Of a stretch of 64,000 nt of DNA, positions 52,892-63,551 are shown piece by piece (positions within the stretch are counted from its first letter, which is position 1; every line of letters begins with the position of its first letter). The stretch lies in NCBI GenBank assembly GCA_050303415.1, contig JBNLBS010000021.1, positions 1 to 64,000 of the forward strand, read 5' to 3'. The stretch comes from JBNLBS01 sp050303415. GTDB lineage: Bacteria; Pseudomonadota; Gammaproteobacteria; Methylococcales; Methylomonadaceae. Under the pieces are notes generated by a model, which was given only the letters and a program-made list of their open reading frames with translations, did not search any database and was not told where the DNA came from. Made by a program: the position numbers and the translations under genes.

Positions 52892-55800
52892 TGTCGGAAC
52901 AGGACAAGCAACAGGAAGTGATGCGCCGCGCTTTGCAGGAATTAAGGGACCTGCGGGGCAAACTGGCGCAATATCAGCAACAGGAGCATGAACCCGTTGC
53001 AGTGGTTGCTGTGGGTTGCCGGTTTCCCGGAGGCTGTGATTCGCCGGAAGCGTTATGGGAATATTTAGCAGTCGGCAACAATGCCAGCACAGAAGTTCCG
53101 ACCGAACGTTGGTCGCTGTCGAAATACTATCATGCAGCCCCGCAGACAGCCGGCAAGATCAATACCCGTTATGGTTCTTTTATCAATGATATAGACCTGT
53201 TCGATGCAGATTTTTTTAATATCTCTGCCAGAGAAGCTGAGCAAATGGATCCACAGCAGCGTTTGTTACTGGAGACCAGTTGGCAGACTTTTGAACGTAC
53301 CGGGATAGATCCCAAAACATTACGTAACAGCCGTACCGGTGTTTATATCGGCTGTATGACTCAGGAATATTCCGAGCTGATCAAGGATGAATCTGCCATT
53401 GATGTGCATACAGGTACCGGTAACGCACCCAGCATTATCGCCGGCCGATTAGCCTATTATTATGGCCTGCAAGGGCCTGCCATGGTGGTGGATACCGCCT
53501 GTTCATCATCTTTGATGGCTGTAAACCTGGCCGTTCAAAGCCTGCGTAACCGGGAAACCGATATGGCTTTGGCGGGCGGAGTGAACCTGCAGCTATCGCC
53601 CAGAGCCGGTATTACGGAAAGTCAGGCCATGATGCTGGCCCAAGACGGGCGGTGCAAAACCTTTGACGAACAAGCGGATGGTATAGGCCGGGGCGATGGC
53701 GTCGGGTTAGTGGTATTAAAGCGTTTATCGGATGCTTTAAAGGATGGAGATCCGGTATGTGCAGTCATCAAAGGGACAGCTGCCAATCATGACGGCCGAA
53801 GCAGTGGATTGACAGTGCCCAGTGAGCGCGCCCAGGAAGCGGTTTTAAAAGCTGCACTTAAAAATGCCCGAATTTCAGCCGAACAGGTCGGATATGTGGA
53901 AGCGCATGGTACCGGGACGGCATTGGGTGACCCGATAGAAATTAGTGCTTTGACTACGGTCTTGGCTGAGCGATCGACTGATAATCCGTTATATATAGGT
54001 TCATTAAAAACCAATTTTGGCCATACCGAGGGGGCGGCGGGAATAGCCGGCTTGATTAAAACCGTGCTGATGCTGCAACATAAAATGCTGCCGCCACATA
54101 TAAATTTTAATCAGCCCAGTTCGCATATTCCCTGGCAGGACATCCCAATACAAATCGTCAGTCAATTAATGCCCTGGCCGGCTGTTCAAGGGGAAAAACG
54201 CAGGGCAGGTGTCAGTGCTTTTGGTTTGAGCGGCACTAATGTCCATATCATACTGGAACAGGCAGATGACAATAAACCGGCCTTAAGTGCACAGGACACT
54301 GATCAGAACAGGCTGTTAAAACTGTCGGCTCATAATACCGATTCATTAAAAAAATCAGCTAAAAATTATCAGCATTGGCTGAAGCAGCAGGAGACTGTAG
54401 ATATTAATTCGGTTTGCTATGCAGCCGCTATCGGACGTACTGATTTTTCACATCGTGCCGTGATATTGGCTGACAATGATCAGCACCTGAATGATGCTCT
54501 ACAAGCTCTGGCCAACGGTGATAAACATTCCTGTTTATATTATTCCGGGCAACATAACGAGAGCAAAAAACCGGTTATGTTATTTACCGGTCAGGGCAGT
54601 CAATACAGCGGTATGGGTAGGGATTTATATCATCAGTGGCCGGTTTTTAAACAGGCAGTTGATGAATGTGCAGGATATCTGGACGGTTTGTTGGATATAC
54701 CTTTGCAGGACCTGATGTTCGATTCCGATGATCTACTACTGCAACAGACCGCTTATGCTCAACCGGTGATTTTTACCTTCGATTATGCGCTTTATCGATT
54801 ATGGCAAAGCTTTGGCCTTGAGCCCGGTGTGGTCATGGGCCACAGTCTGGGTGAGTATGTCGCCGCCTGTATTGCCGGTGTGTTTAGCCTTAAGGATGCC
54901 CTACAACTGGTCGCTGCCAGAGCCCGGTTGATGCAGAATGCCCCTGGGGAGGGGGCCATGCTCTCGGTATTGTCTGACTGTGGAAATTTGACTCAGCTGT
55001 TAGGCGATAATTTATTGGGACTAGATATCGCCGCCGTTAACTCCCCAAAGCATTGCGTTTTATCGGGTGACAAAGCGGGTATTGAACAAGCGCAACAGTG
55101 TCTGTCGGAACACGATATTCATAGTCAGTTGTTACCGGTTTCGCATGCCTTTCATTCTGAGATGATGGAGCCTGTGATGGCTGAGTTCAAGCAAAAACTG
55201 GCATCGGTCAGCCTTAACCGACCCTATCTGCCCATTATTTCAAATGTAACCGGACAGGAAGTCGGCGGGGAAATCAGTCAGCCGGATTACTGGCTGAAAC
55301 ATTGCAGGCAGACGGTATTATTTGCAAAAAGTATCGAAACGTTAAAAACAAATGGTTATGACCTATTTATAGAATGCGGCTCAAGGCCGGTATTGGCGAC
55401 TTTATTGGTGGCCAACGATATCAACCCGGATCGTGTTGTCTCCAGTGTGCAACCGGATCAGAAAAACAGTCTGTTACAGGCGGTTGCCGGATTGTATGTT
55501 AATGGCCGGGATATAGACTGGAAACAATTGTTTCCCGTAAGGCCTGTAGGCAACATGCCGGTTTTGCCGGTTTATCCTTTTTCAGGGCGTCGCTACTGGT
55601 TACCCAAACAGGCGCTTGTCGCAAATAATGTATCCGACACTTCATCTATACATCCATTATTGCATCGGCAAATCAATTTAGCCGATAGTGAAACAATCTA
55701 TTACGAATCACTGTTATCCGCTAATAAACCGCGGTTTTTGTCCGAGCATAAAGTTTATGGACGATATCTATTGCCTTTGGCCGCAATGGTGGAAATGCTG

Positions 55801-58272
55801 GCGGCAGCGGGCCTGCGCTTGTTAAACCGGCCTGGGTTAACGATTAAACAACTGAAAATTGAAAGTCCCTTAATCCTGCAAACAGCCAACACAACGCAAG
55901 TTCAACTTCAAGCCAAGGCGCTGACAGAGCAGGTTTTTGAAATTGGCATTTATTCCCGTTTGCCGGATGAATCATGGCAACGACATTTAACAGCGAAAAT
56001 AATCGAACTTGATTCTGCCCTAGCTGTTGCTGCCGACGACATGGATGAAATGAACAGCCTTGAAACTGATCAGTTGTATAGTTTATTTAAAAATAAACAG
56101 ATTGAATATGGTGACAGCTTTAAGATACTGGAAAAAATACGGCAAAACGCTCACACGGCAACTGCAACTGTCGCGGCGATCGATAATGATGAATATATTC
56201 TACATCCATTACTGCTGGATGCCTGTCTGCAAACAGCCGGTGTCGCCGTGGGTGAGACCGGGGATGAATCAAGCTGGTTGCCTGCAGCGATTGAACAAAT
56301 CGATTATTACCCCTCCGCTGTCAATGCCGTTAAACAGGGCGATGTTAAGCAGGTTCAGTGTTATGCCCGGGTGCAAGACAGAAACCGGCAGGCCAGTCAG
56401 GTGGATTTAGTATTAAACGCTCCCAAAGCCGACACACCCGTCCTATCTATGTCGGGGATTGTATTTCAACCCTTTTCCGAAGCCGCATTACAGTCCGCTT
56501 TGACTCCTGAAAGCCTTGATCGTAGTTTGTATCAGCAGCAATGGCAGTTACTGAATGATGAAACTGATACTGCCCCATTCAATAAAAAAATATTGTTTGT
56601 CGGGTCAACCAGTGCGCAAATTTTGTCGGATAAACTTGCTCAATTTACTATTGATAATGAAGTCATCAGCCCGGAGCAAGTACAGGATGATGCATACTGG
56701 TCCGGTCAAGCACCTGATAAAGAACCGCATTTTATTTTTTGTGCGACTGATTTTGTACAGGCCGAAAAGCCCGCCGGTGTTTGTATTGCGCTACTGGGCT
56801 TGATTCTTAAACTGGAACAACAAGGTATTGCCGGCAGACTGACTTTACTCACCACAGATACATCGGGTCTTGGAGAAAAACCGGTCTGCCCAAAACAAAG
56901 TGCGGCAATAGGCCTGCTAAAAACAGCATTATTGGAATTTCCTTTGCGCCAATGGCTGATGTTGGCTGCAGAGGATGTTGATAGCTTGAACATTGAGACG
57001 TTTTTAAAGGCATTATCCGCTGATCGTAACGAACAGCAGTTAGCGATACAGGGTGAGCAAATTTTTACCGCTCGATTAATGCCTTTCGAGCTTGAGCAGT
57101 CTGAATCTGCGTTAGACATTAAAGCGGATAAAAGCTATCTGGTGACCGGGGGAGCCGGTGCCATAGGTTTTGCTGTCGTTGAATGGTTAATCGTTCAAGG
57201 CGCGCGCTGTGTTGTGGCGGTCGGGCGCAGTGGGCTGGCATCGATTGAGGATAAGGTGCTGGATAAATTGACGGCTAACGGGGCTGAAATTATCGGCGTG
57301 GCAGCTGATTTATCTCTAGCCGGTGGTATAGACAGCTTACAGGCACGTTTAAAATCTTTACCGCCATTGGCCGGTATCATCCATGCTGCGGGAGTGCTGC
57401 AGGATTCTGCTTTACTCAATATGTCTCAGGAAGCTTTTATGCAGCCCTGGGGAGCCAAGGTTAATGCACTGGAATACCTGGCTGAAAAATTACCGGTTGA
57501 TGAATTGGACTTTTTTGTCGCCTTTTCATCAATGGCTGCAATTACCGGCTCTCCCGGGCAAGGTAATTACGCCGCAGCCAATGCCTATGTCGACGCGCTG
57601 ATGCAGACAAGAAAAAAACGCGGTCAAACGGCATTGAGCATAAACTGGGGAGCATGGCAGGGGGCAGGGATGTCGGCAGACAATACTCAACGCTTAAGAG
57701 ACAAAGGCGTGGAGTTGATTGAATTTAAACCGGGATTATCTATATTTAAACGGTTATTAATGCAACACACGACTCAAGTTGCAGTAATGCCGTTACGTTG
57801 GCCGGTATTTTTAGCTGCAATGCCGGGTGAAGTGCCTGCTTTTTACCAGGCTGTACAGGACACACCGCTTGGTAATACACAGGAAGCAGGCGGTCTGATG
57901 CAGCGCTTAAATCAATTAGCTACGGACCAACGATTACCGGAACTGGAACAGGCGGTGCGGCAACTGATAGCACAAGTGCTGCGTCAACCTGACGGCATTG
58001 AACTGGAATCCAGGCAACGTTTTTTCGATATAGGATTTGATTCTCTGTTAGCCATGGAGTTTACCCGTCAGCTGGCCGGATTATTGGCATTGACACTGCC
58101 GTCAACTTTGTTGTTTGATTATCCGACTCTGGAGTCGTTATTAAACTTTTTAAAAGATAACATAGCAGTTGATTTTAGTGCGGCGGACAACGATGTCACA
58201 GATGATCTGGATGAATATTCAGAACAGGAATTGTCAGATTTATTAGAGCAACGTCTGGCCGAAATGGATTAA
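52891..58272 (+). CDS. Type I polyketide synthase module 2 (KS-AT-DH-KR-ACP)
   Basis: A 1,793-residue single-module synthase. Order: N-terminal docking helix (1-33), KS (34-455; C204, H339, H378), AT (560-835; S652 in GHSLGE, HAFH at 752-755, malonyl type), DH (921-1195; H953 in HxxxGxxxxP, D1110), KR (about 1415-1610; S1547, Y1560, LQD, B-type) and ACP (S1718). DH has all canonical residues. No ER. It starts at GTG, overlapping the stop of module 1 by one base with GAGGAG before it. The C-terminus LSDLLEQRLAEMD resembles class 2 docking tails. Confidence 0.94.
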   Translation: MSEQDKQQEVMRRALQELRDLRGKLAQYQQQEHEPVAVVAVGCRFPGGCDSPEALWEYLAVGNNASTEVPTERWSLSKYYHAAPQTAGKINTRYGSFINDIDLFDADFFNISAREAEQMDPQQRLLLETSWQTFERTGIDPKTLRNSRTGVYIGCMTQEYSELIKDESAIDVHTGTGNAPSIIAGRLAYYYGLQGPAMVVDTACSSSLMAVNLAVQSLRNRETDMALAGGVNLQLSPRAGITESQAMMLAQDGRCKTFDEQADGIGRGDGVGLVVLKRLSDALKDGDPVCAVIKGTAANHDGRSSGLTVPSERAQEAVLKAALKNARISAEQVGYVEAHGTGTALGDPIEISALTTVLAERSTDNPLYIGSLKTNFGHTEGAAGIAGLIKTVLMLQHKMLPPHINFNQPSSHIPWQDIPIQIVSQLMPWPAVQGEKRRAGVSAFGLSGTNVHIILEQADDNKPALSAQDTDQNRLLKLSAHNTDSLKKSAKNYQHWLKQQETVDINSVCYAAAIGRTDFSHRAVILADNDQHLNDALQALANGDKHSCLYYSGQHNESKKPVMLFTGQGSQYSGMGRDLYHQWPVFKQAVDECAGYLDGLLDIPLQDLMFDSDDLLLQQTAYAQPVIFTFDYALYRLWQSFGLEPGVVMGHSLGEYVAACIAGVFSLKDALQLVAARARLMQNAPGEGAMLSVLSDCGNLTQLLGDNLLGLDIAAVNSPKHCVLSGDKAGIEQAQQCLSEHDIHSQLLPVSHAFHSEMMEPVMAEFKQKLASVSLNRPYLPIISNVTGQEVGGEISQPDYWLKHCRQTVLFAKSIETLKTNGYDLFIECGSRPVLATLLVANDINPDRVVSSVQPDQKNSLLQAVAGLYVNGRDIDWKQLFPVRPVGNMPVLPVYPFSGRRYWLPKQALVANNVSDTSSIHPLLHRQINLADSETIYYESLLSANKPRFLSEHKVYGRYLLPLAAMVEMLAAAGLRLLNRPGLTIKQLKIESPLILQTANTTQVQLQAKALTEQVFEIGIYSRLPDESWQRHLTAKIIELDSALAVAADDMDEMNSLETDQLYSLFKNKQIEYGDSFKILEKIRQNAHTATATVAAIDNDEYILHPLLLDACLQTAGVAVGETGDESSWLPAAIEQIDYYPSAVNAVKQGDVKQVQCYARVQDRNRQASQVDLVLNAPKADTPVLSMSGIVFQPFSEAALQSALTPESLDRSLYQQQWQLLNDETDTAPFNKKILFVGSTSAQILSDKLAQFTIDNEVISPEQVQDDAYWSGQAPDKEPHFIFCATDFVQAEKPAGVCIALLGLILKLEQQGIAGRLTLLTTDTSGLGEKPVCPKQSAAIGLLKTALLEFPLRQWLMLAAEDVDSLNIETFLKALSADRNEQQLAIQGEQIFTARLMPFELEQSESALDIKADKSYLVTGGAGAIGFAVVEWLIVQGARCVVAVGRSGLASIEDKVLDKLTANGAEIIGVAADLSLAGGIDSLQARLKSLPPLAGIIHAAGVLQDSALLNMSQEAFMQPWGAKVNALEYLAEKLPVDELDFFVAFSSMAAITGSPGQGNYAAANAYVDALMQTRKKRGQTALSINWGAWQGAGMSADNTQRLRDKGVELIEFKPGLSIFKRLLMQHTTQVAVMPLRWPVFLAAMPGEVPAFYQAVQDTPLGNTQEAGGLMQRLNQLATDQRLPELEQAVRQLIAQVLRQPDGIELESRQRFFDIGFDSLLAMEFTRQLAGLLALTLPSTLLFDYPTLESLLNFLKDNIAVDFSAADNDVTDDLDEYSEQELSDLLEQRLAEMD

Positions 58273-58275
58273 CAA

Positions 58276-61200
58276 ATGACTGAGCAGAGTACAAAAAAAG
58301 TCGATAATCGAAAATTGATGCTGGATGCCTTGCGCAAGATCGACAGCCTGCAAGCCCGACTGGATGAATCGGAAAAACAGCATAATGAAGCGATCGCCAT
58401 CGTCGGTATGGGGTGTCGCTTTCCCGGGGCGGAAAAAGGGCTGGATGCGTTTCGGCAGTTATTGACCCAGGGGCAGGATGCAATCGGTAAAATACCGGCT
58501 CAGCGCTGGGCGGTTGAGCAATATTTTCATCCGGACCCGGACCAGCCCGGCAAAATGTATGTGCAGGAAGGCGGGTTTATCAAACGGGTGGATGAGTTTG
58601 ATGCCGAATTTTTTGATATCTCACCGCGCGAAGCCATGGCTATGGATCCGCAGCAGCGTTTATGGCTGGAGGTGTGCTGGGAAGCGCTGGAACAAGGCAA
58701 TATCGTCCCGGCCGAGCTGTTTGCCAGCCGAACCGGCGTATTTGCCGGTGCCAGCAGTTTTGATTTTGCCGCCTTACTGGCCAAAAATCTGCCTCTGGAT
58801 CAAATTGATGCCTATTTGGGGACGGGGGCTTCATTAAACATTCTGGCCGGACGGTTATCTTATCTTTTAGGCTTGACCGGCCCCAGCATGGCCGTGGATA
58901 CAGCCTGTTCATCATCCCTGGTCGCGGTACATAATGCCTGCCAGAGTTTGCGAAACAATGAATGTGAAATGGCGATAGCCGGCGGCGTCAATGTCATACT
59001 GGCGCCGGAAACCTATGTGGCATTCAGCCGGGCGCAGATGTTATCACCTGAAGCACGCTGCAAGACTTTTGCCGAACAGGCCGATGGTTTTATTCGTTCC
59101 GAGGGCTGCGGAGCTGTCGTATTAAAACGCCTGTCGGATGCCCAACGACATGGAGATACGATCTGGGCAGTGATTAAAGGTTCCGCGGTAAACCAGGATG
59201 GTGCCAGTGGCGGCCTGACCGTACCTTCGGGTCCTTCCCAACAGGCGGTGATTCAATCGGCCTTGACCGCGGCGCAGGTAAAACCCGAGCAGGTTGGATT
59301 GATCGAGGCTCACGGCACCGGCACACCACTGGGAGACCCGATCGAAATGCGTTCCTTAGCTGCTTGTTACGGACATAATCAGCAGCCGGTATTTGTTGGG
59401 TCGGTTAAAACCAATCTAGGCCACCTGGAAGCGGCTGCCGGTATTGCCGGGCTTATCAAAACGGTCTTCAGCCTGAAATATGCAGAAATATACCCGCATT
59501 TGCATTTTTCCCAACCGAGTTCGCATATTGACTGGCAATCCTGGCCGGTTAAGATCCCAAAGCAATATCAAACCTGGCCGGAAAGTATAGAACCCAGAAC
59601 CGCTGCACTCAGTTCGTTTGGTTTAAGTGGCACCAACAGTCATATTATCTTGCAGCAGGCACCGGATACGATTGATAAACAGGAACAGGTTTTAGATCGA
59701 TCAGTTGTACCCTTGTTACAGTTATCGGCGAAAAACCAGGCCGCCCTACAGGCAATGGCCGGTGATTATGCCAAGCGGCTAAAGGACTGTGATCAGGCTG
59801 AATTTGACAATATCTGTTTCAGCAGCATTCATTTTCGTTCCCGATTCAAACATCGACTGGTCCTGGCTGGCGCCGATATTAACGAAGTCAGAACACAATT
59901 GGAACAGTTTGCGTATAGCCACAGCTTAACCGCCGGGGCTTATTGTGATACGGCAAAAACCGGCCGGCGCATAGCCTTTATGTTTACCGGACAGGGCTCT
60001 CAATGGCCCGGAATGGCGGCGCAAATGTACGGTCATTATCCGGTTTTTACCGAACAGCTGGATTTGTGCGATCAACTGTTACAAAAATATACCGATTTTA
60101 ATTTAAAAAAGCTTTTGCTGGATGAAACAGCGGATGAAATCAAGCTTACCGTCAATGCACAGCCGGCTTTATTTGCCTTCGAATATGCCTGGGCAAAGCA
60201 ATGGCTGGCCTGGGGCGTTAAACCGGTTTGTATGCTAGGGCACAGTCTTGGTGAATATGTTGCCGCCTGTCTTGCCGGCGTGTTTGATCCGGCTCAGGCT
60301 CTGGAATTGATCGTCGCCCGGGCCGAGTTGATGCAACAGGCACCGGGTAACGGCGGCATGGCCGCTGTTTTTGTCACGGTTGAACCTTTATCCGAGGCCT
60401 TAACGCTATTTCCAGCCTTATCTATTGCCGCATTTAATGCGGTCGACAATCATGTCGTGTCCGGGCCGATTGCGCAGCTGGATGATTTTTTAAACCAATG
60501 TTCCGAGCATGGCTGGTCTTATTCACGCTTGCACACTTCGCACGGTTTTCATTCTCAATGTATGGAGTCGGTCATTGAACCATTCTCAGCCGTATTATCG
60601 GGCATTGAATTAAAACCGGCGCAGTTACCGGTTATTTCCAACCTGACCGCGAACATTGAACAGGATTGTTTTACCCAGGCCGATTACTGGACACAACACT
60701 TACGTCAACCGGTGCAGTTTTACCAGGGATTACAGCATTTATCCCAGCAAAGAGTGGATACGGTCATTGAAATAGGCCCCAAGGCGGTGTTGACTTCATT
60801 GCTGCAACAAAGTGATGACAGCATCTGCAGTATCGCCCCGTGCGGGGGTGAAAACATGGTCGCCACTATCAATCAGTCTATTGCCGAACTGGTTGCCGGC
60901 GGTATTGAACTGGATTGGTCGCAGTTATTGGCGGGTAAAGCCACCGAATTGCCAACTTATCCCTGGCAACGCAAACGCTATTGGCCGGACTGGCTGGACA
61001 AGCAATCGGTTCAGATAGGCAAAATACAGGATTATTCCGGGCAATGGCTGAGTAATTGTGCGTTTTCCGACGATACGGCGGTATATGAGCTTAGATTAAA
61101 TGTTCTAAATCAGCCCTGGCTAAGTCAGCATAAAGTCTTCGGTATGCAGATTGCGCCCCTGGCAGTATTTGTTGCCTGTATTTACGATGCCTTGTATATG

Positions 61201-63549
61201 CGTTTCGGGGTATCTGATTTTACTTTACTAAACCTGACCATTGAACGTGCTTTGTTGATTCCTGAACAGGGTGACGTCACCCTGCAGATGCTGTTAACAA
61301 AGCAAGATCAGGATTATGGTATTGAATTCTACAGCCAGCCTGAAAATACCCGCTCCTGGCAATTACATTTAACCGGCACTGCCAAACAGCTTATTTCGTC
61401 CAAACCTGACGTTTTATTGTCGTCTAAAACCGGTACCTGCATTGAAGGCAGTCAATTTTATGATTTATTTGCCCGACACGGTCTGGAATATGGGAAGGAT
61501 TTTCAAGGTATAAAACAGCTGTGGCAACAAACCGGCAATCACGCCGTAGCCGAATTGCACCACGGTTGTTTGACCGATGACTTTGCCATCGCTCATCCTG
61601 TGGTATTGGATCTGGCAATGCAAATGCTGGCGGCAGTGATGACATCTGACGCATCTTCAGGCAAATTAAACCTGCCTGCAAGTATCAGTGAAATTCAGTG
61701 TTTTTCCGGCAATATTTCCGATTTTCACTGGCTTGCAGCCGAACAGGGGACGGATAAAAAGGTTGATCTGATATTTTATAACCGTGATCGCCAACCCTTG
61801 TTTGCAATTAATGGGGTCGAGGTGATAGAGCAGGATAAATCCCGGTTGCAACAATTGCTGCAGACTTCTGTCGACTGGTTTTATGTCAACTTATGGCAGC
61901 CCTACACGACAGCAAAAAAATCTTCGATAAAATCCTGGCTTTTTATAACCGATCAGCCGGAACATGCCTGTGTTCAACAGCTGATAGAGCAGGGGCATCA
62001 GGTTAAATTAATAAAACAGGAAGACTTGAACCCAGGCCATCTTGACGGCATCGATGAGCTGGTCGATTTAACCGCTTTATCAATGTCTGCCGATTCGGCA
62101 CATGCGATGTCTGCCTGTAGCAGGTTTGTCAACTTGTTAAGTCGGTTGAACACTGCGACACCCAAATTGACCCTGGTCAGCCGTCAGGCCTTAGCCGAAT
62201 TTTATCAAACAGTGAATTATGCCGGCGCGGCATTATGGGGTTTGGCTGCTGTGTTGTTTCAAGAGCACAGTGAATTAAATCCACGCATTATTGATATCAG
62301 CAGTGATAGTGAATTGCTCCCTGCACTGCTGGATGACAGTCATGAACAGCGCTTGTCCAGCACTGAGCAAGGCCTGATGGTGCCACGTCTACAGCATTAC
62401 TCGGTTATATCGGAACGGGAAATTGAAATATCGGCAGAAGCTTGTTATTTAATCACCGGTGGTCTTGGGGCGTTAGGTCAGATTACGGTTAACTGGCTGG
62501 TGGAGCGTGGCGCAAGACGGGTGTATTTAACCAGCAGACAGGATAAACCGGTTTTACCCGATTTATTACAACAATTATCCGAAACCTATCCGGATTTACA
62601 ACTGTCGATCAGTCGGACAGATATCAATAGTAGGGCAGAAGTTGAGCAACTGTTTTCAGATATCGCCGCCGGCGGACAGCCATTAAAAGGTATTGTGCAT
62701 TGTGCCGGTTTTACCGATGATGACCGTTTGGTCAACCAAACACCTGAACGCCTGGAAAGACTTAACCAAAGCAAATTACAGGCGGCTGTTTTACTGGATC
62801 AATATTCAAGAACTCAGCCGGTCGAATTTTTTCTGTTATATTCATCATTTAATGCGGTATTGGGCAGCGTCGGACAAGGCGCTTATGCGGCGGCCAATGC
62901 GGCTATGGATGCATTGGCATGGCAACGGCAACACCAGGGCTATCCGGCACTATCAATCAATTGGGGGCCGTGGCAAACCGGAATTCAGCAACAAAGCAGC
63001 AATGCATTGCGCACATTCTGGCAACAGTCAGGAATCGGTCTGATCGGCACTGAGCAGGCCGGATCAATTTTGGATAGAGCAATCAGTCAGCGCCAGAGCC
63101 AATTAAGTGTGGTCAATTTCGACTGGAACAAACTGTCACAAAGCCTTGCCGGTGGGGCAATACAAAGTCTTTTACAGTATCTAATTAATCATGAACCCGA
63201 ACAACAAACCAACCTGCTTGAACGGATACAGCTGGCAAATGGCGAACAGCGGAAGGCGCTGCTAACTGACTTTGTTCGTCAGCATCTATGCGGAATATTA
63301 CAATTACCGCCCGAGCGGTTACAATTGGATTCCCTGTTAAGTTCGTTAGGCCTGGACTCATTGGCGGCCGTTGAATTCAGATCGCTCATGCGCAAGCAAT
63401 TGCGGCTGGAAATACCGGTCAGTCAGTTGCTGCAAAGTAACGCTCAGGTGCTGGTGGATTATCTGTTGGAACAATTAGACACTGAAAATTCGACTGAGCC
63501 TTTGGCAATTCAGGAAGAGGAAGAAGACATGCTGGAGGGAGAAATTTAA
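58276..63549 (+). CDS. Type I polyketide synthase module 3 (KS-AT-DH-KR-ACP)
   Basis: A 1,757-residue single-module synthase. Order: N-terminal helical docking segment (LMLDALRKIDSLQARLDE), KS (38-460; C211, H346, H383), AT (566-845; S657, HGFH at 756-759, malonyl type), DH (about 915-1195; H952 in HxxxGxxxxP, D1112), KR (about 1390-1580; S1524, Y1537, TDD, B-type) and ACP (S1695). No ER and no thioesterase. It starts 3 bp after the stop of module 2, with no Shine-Dalgarno, so coupled translation is likely. The C-terminus ends in an acidic tail (EEEEDMLEGEI), fitting a partner for the downstream docking domain. Confidence 0.94.
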   Translation: MTEQSTKKVDNRKLMLDALRKIDSLQARLDESEKQHNEAIAIVGMGCRFPGAEKGLDAFRQLLTQGQDAIGKIPAQRWAVEQYFHPDPDQPGKMYVQEGGFIKRVDEFDAEFFDISPREAMAMDPQQRLWLEVCWEALEQGNIVPAELFASRTGVFAGASSFDFAALLAKNLPLDQIDAYLGTGASLNILAGRLSYLLGLTGPSMAVDTACSSSLVAVHNACQSLRNNECEMAIAGGVNVILAPETYVAFSRAQMLSPEARCKTFAEQADGFIRSEGCGAVVLKRLSDAQRHGDTIWAVIKGSAVNQDGASGGLTVPSGPSQQAVIQSALTAAQVKPEQVGLIEAHGTGTPLGDPIEMRSLAACYGHNQQPVFVGSVKTNLGHLEAAAGIAGLIKTVFSLKYAEIYPHLHFSQPSSHIDWQSWPVKIPKQYQTWPESIEPRTAALSSFGLSGTNSHIILQQAPDTIDKQEQVLDRSVVPLLQLSAKNQAALQAMAGDYAKRLKDCDQAEFDNICFSSIHFRSRFKHRLVLAGADINEVRTQLEQFAYSHSLTAGAYCDTAKTGRRIAFMFTGQGSQWPGMAAQMYGHYPVFTEQLDLCDQLLQKYTDFNLKKLLLDETADEIKLTVNAQPALFAFEYAWAKQWLAWGVKPVCMLGHSLGEYVAACLAGVFDPAQALELIVARAELMQQAPGNGGMAAVFVTVEPLSEALTLFPALSIAAFNAVDNHVVSGPIAQLDDFLNQCSEHGWSYSRLHTSHGFHSQCMESVIEPFSAVLSGIELKPAQLPVISNLTANIEQDCFTQADYWTQHLRQPVQFYQGLQHLSQQRVDTVIEIGPKAVLTSLLQQSDDSICSIAPCGGENMVATINQSIAELVAGGIELDWSQLLAGKATELPTYPWQRKRYWPDWLDKQSVQIGKIQDYSGQWLSNCAFSDDTAVYELRLNVLNQPWLSQHKVFGMQIAPLAVFVACIYDALYMRFGVSDFTLLNLTIERALLIPEQGDVTLQMLLTKQDQDYGIEFYSQPENTRSWQLHLTGTAKQLISSKPDVLLSSKTGTCIEGSQFYDLFARHGLEYGKDFQGIKQLWQQTGNHAVAELHHGCLTDDFAIAHPVVLDLAMQMLAAVMTSDASSGKLNLPASISEIQCFSGNISDFHWLAAEQGTDKKVDLIFYNRDRQPLFAINGVEVIEQDKSRLQQLLQTSVDWFYVNLWQPYTTAKKSSIKSWLFITDQPEHACVQQLIEQGHQVKLIKQEDLNPGHLDGIDELVDLTALSMSADSAHAMSACSRFVNLLSRLNTATPKLTLVSRQALAEFYQTVNYAGAALWGLAAVLFQEHSELNPRIIDISSDSELLPALLDDSHEQRLSSTEQGLMVPRLQHYSVISEREIEISAEACYLITGGLGALGQITVNWLVERGARRVYLTSRQDKPVLPDLLQQLSETYPDLQLSISRTDINSRAEVEQLFSDIAAGGQPLKGIVHCAGFTDDDRLVNQTPERLERLNQSKLQAAVLLDQYSRTQPVEFFLLYSSFNAVLGSVGQGAYAAANAAMDALAWQRQHQGYPALSINWGPWQTGIQQQSSNALRTFWQQSGIGLIGTEQAGSILDRAISQRQSQLSVVNFDWNKLSQSLAGGAIQSLLQYLINHEPEQQTNLLERIQLANGEQRKALLTDFVRQHLCGILQLPPERLQLDSLLSSLGLDSLAAVEFRSLMRKQLRLEIPVSQLLQSNAQVLVDYLLEQLDTENSTEPLAIQEEEEDMLEGEI

Positions 63550-63551
63550 GC

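Noticed and set aside
56706..57119. 137-residue open frame antisense to PKS module 2
   Set aside because: Shadow of the synthase reading frame; no Shine-Dalgarno and low-complexity composition.
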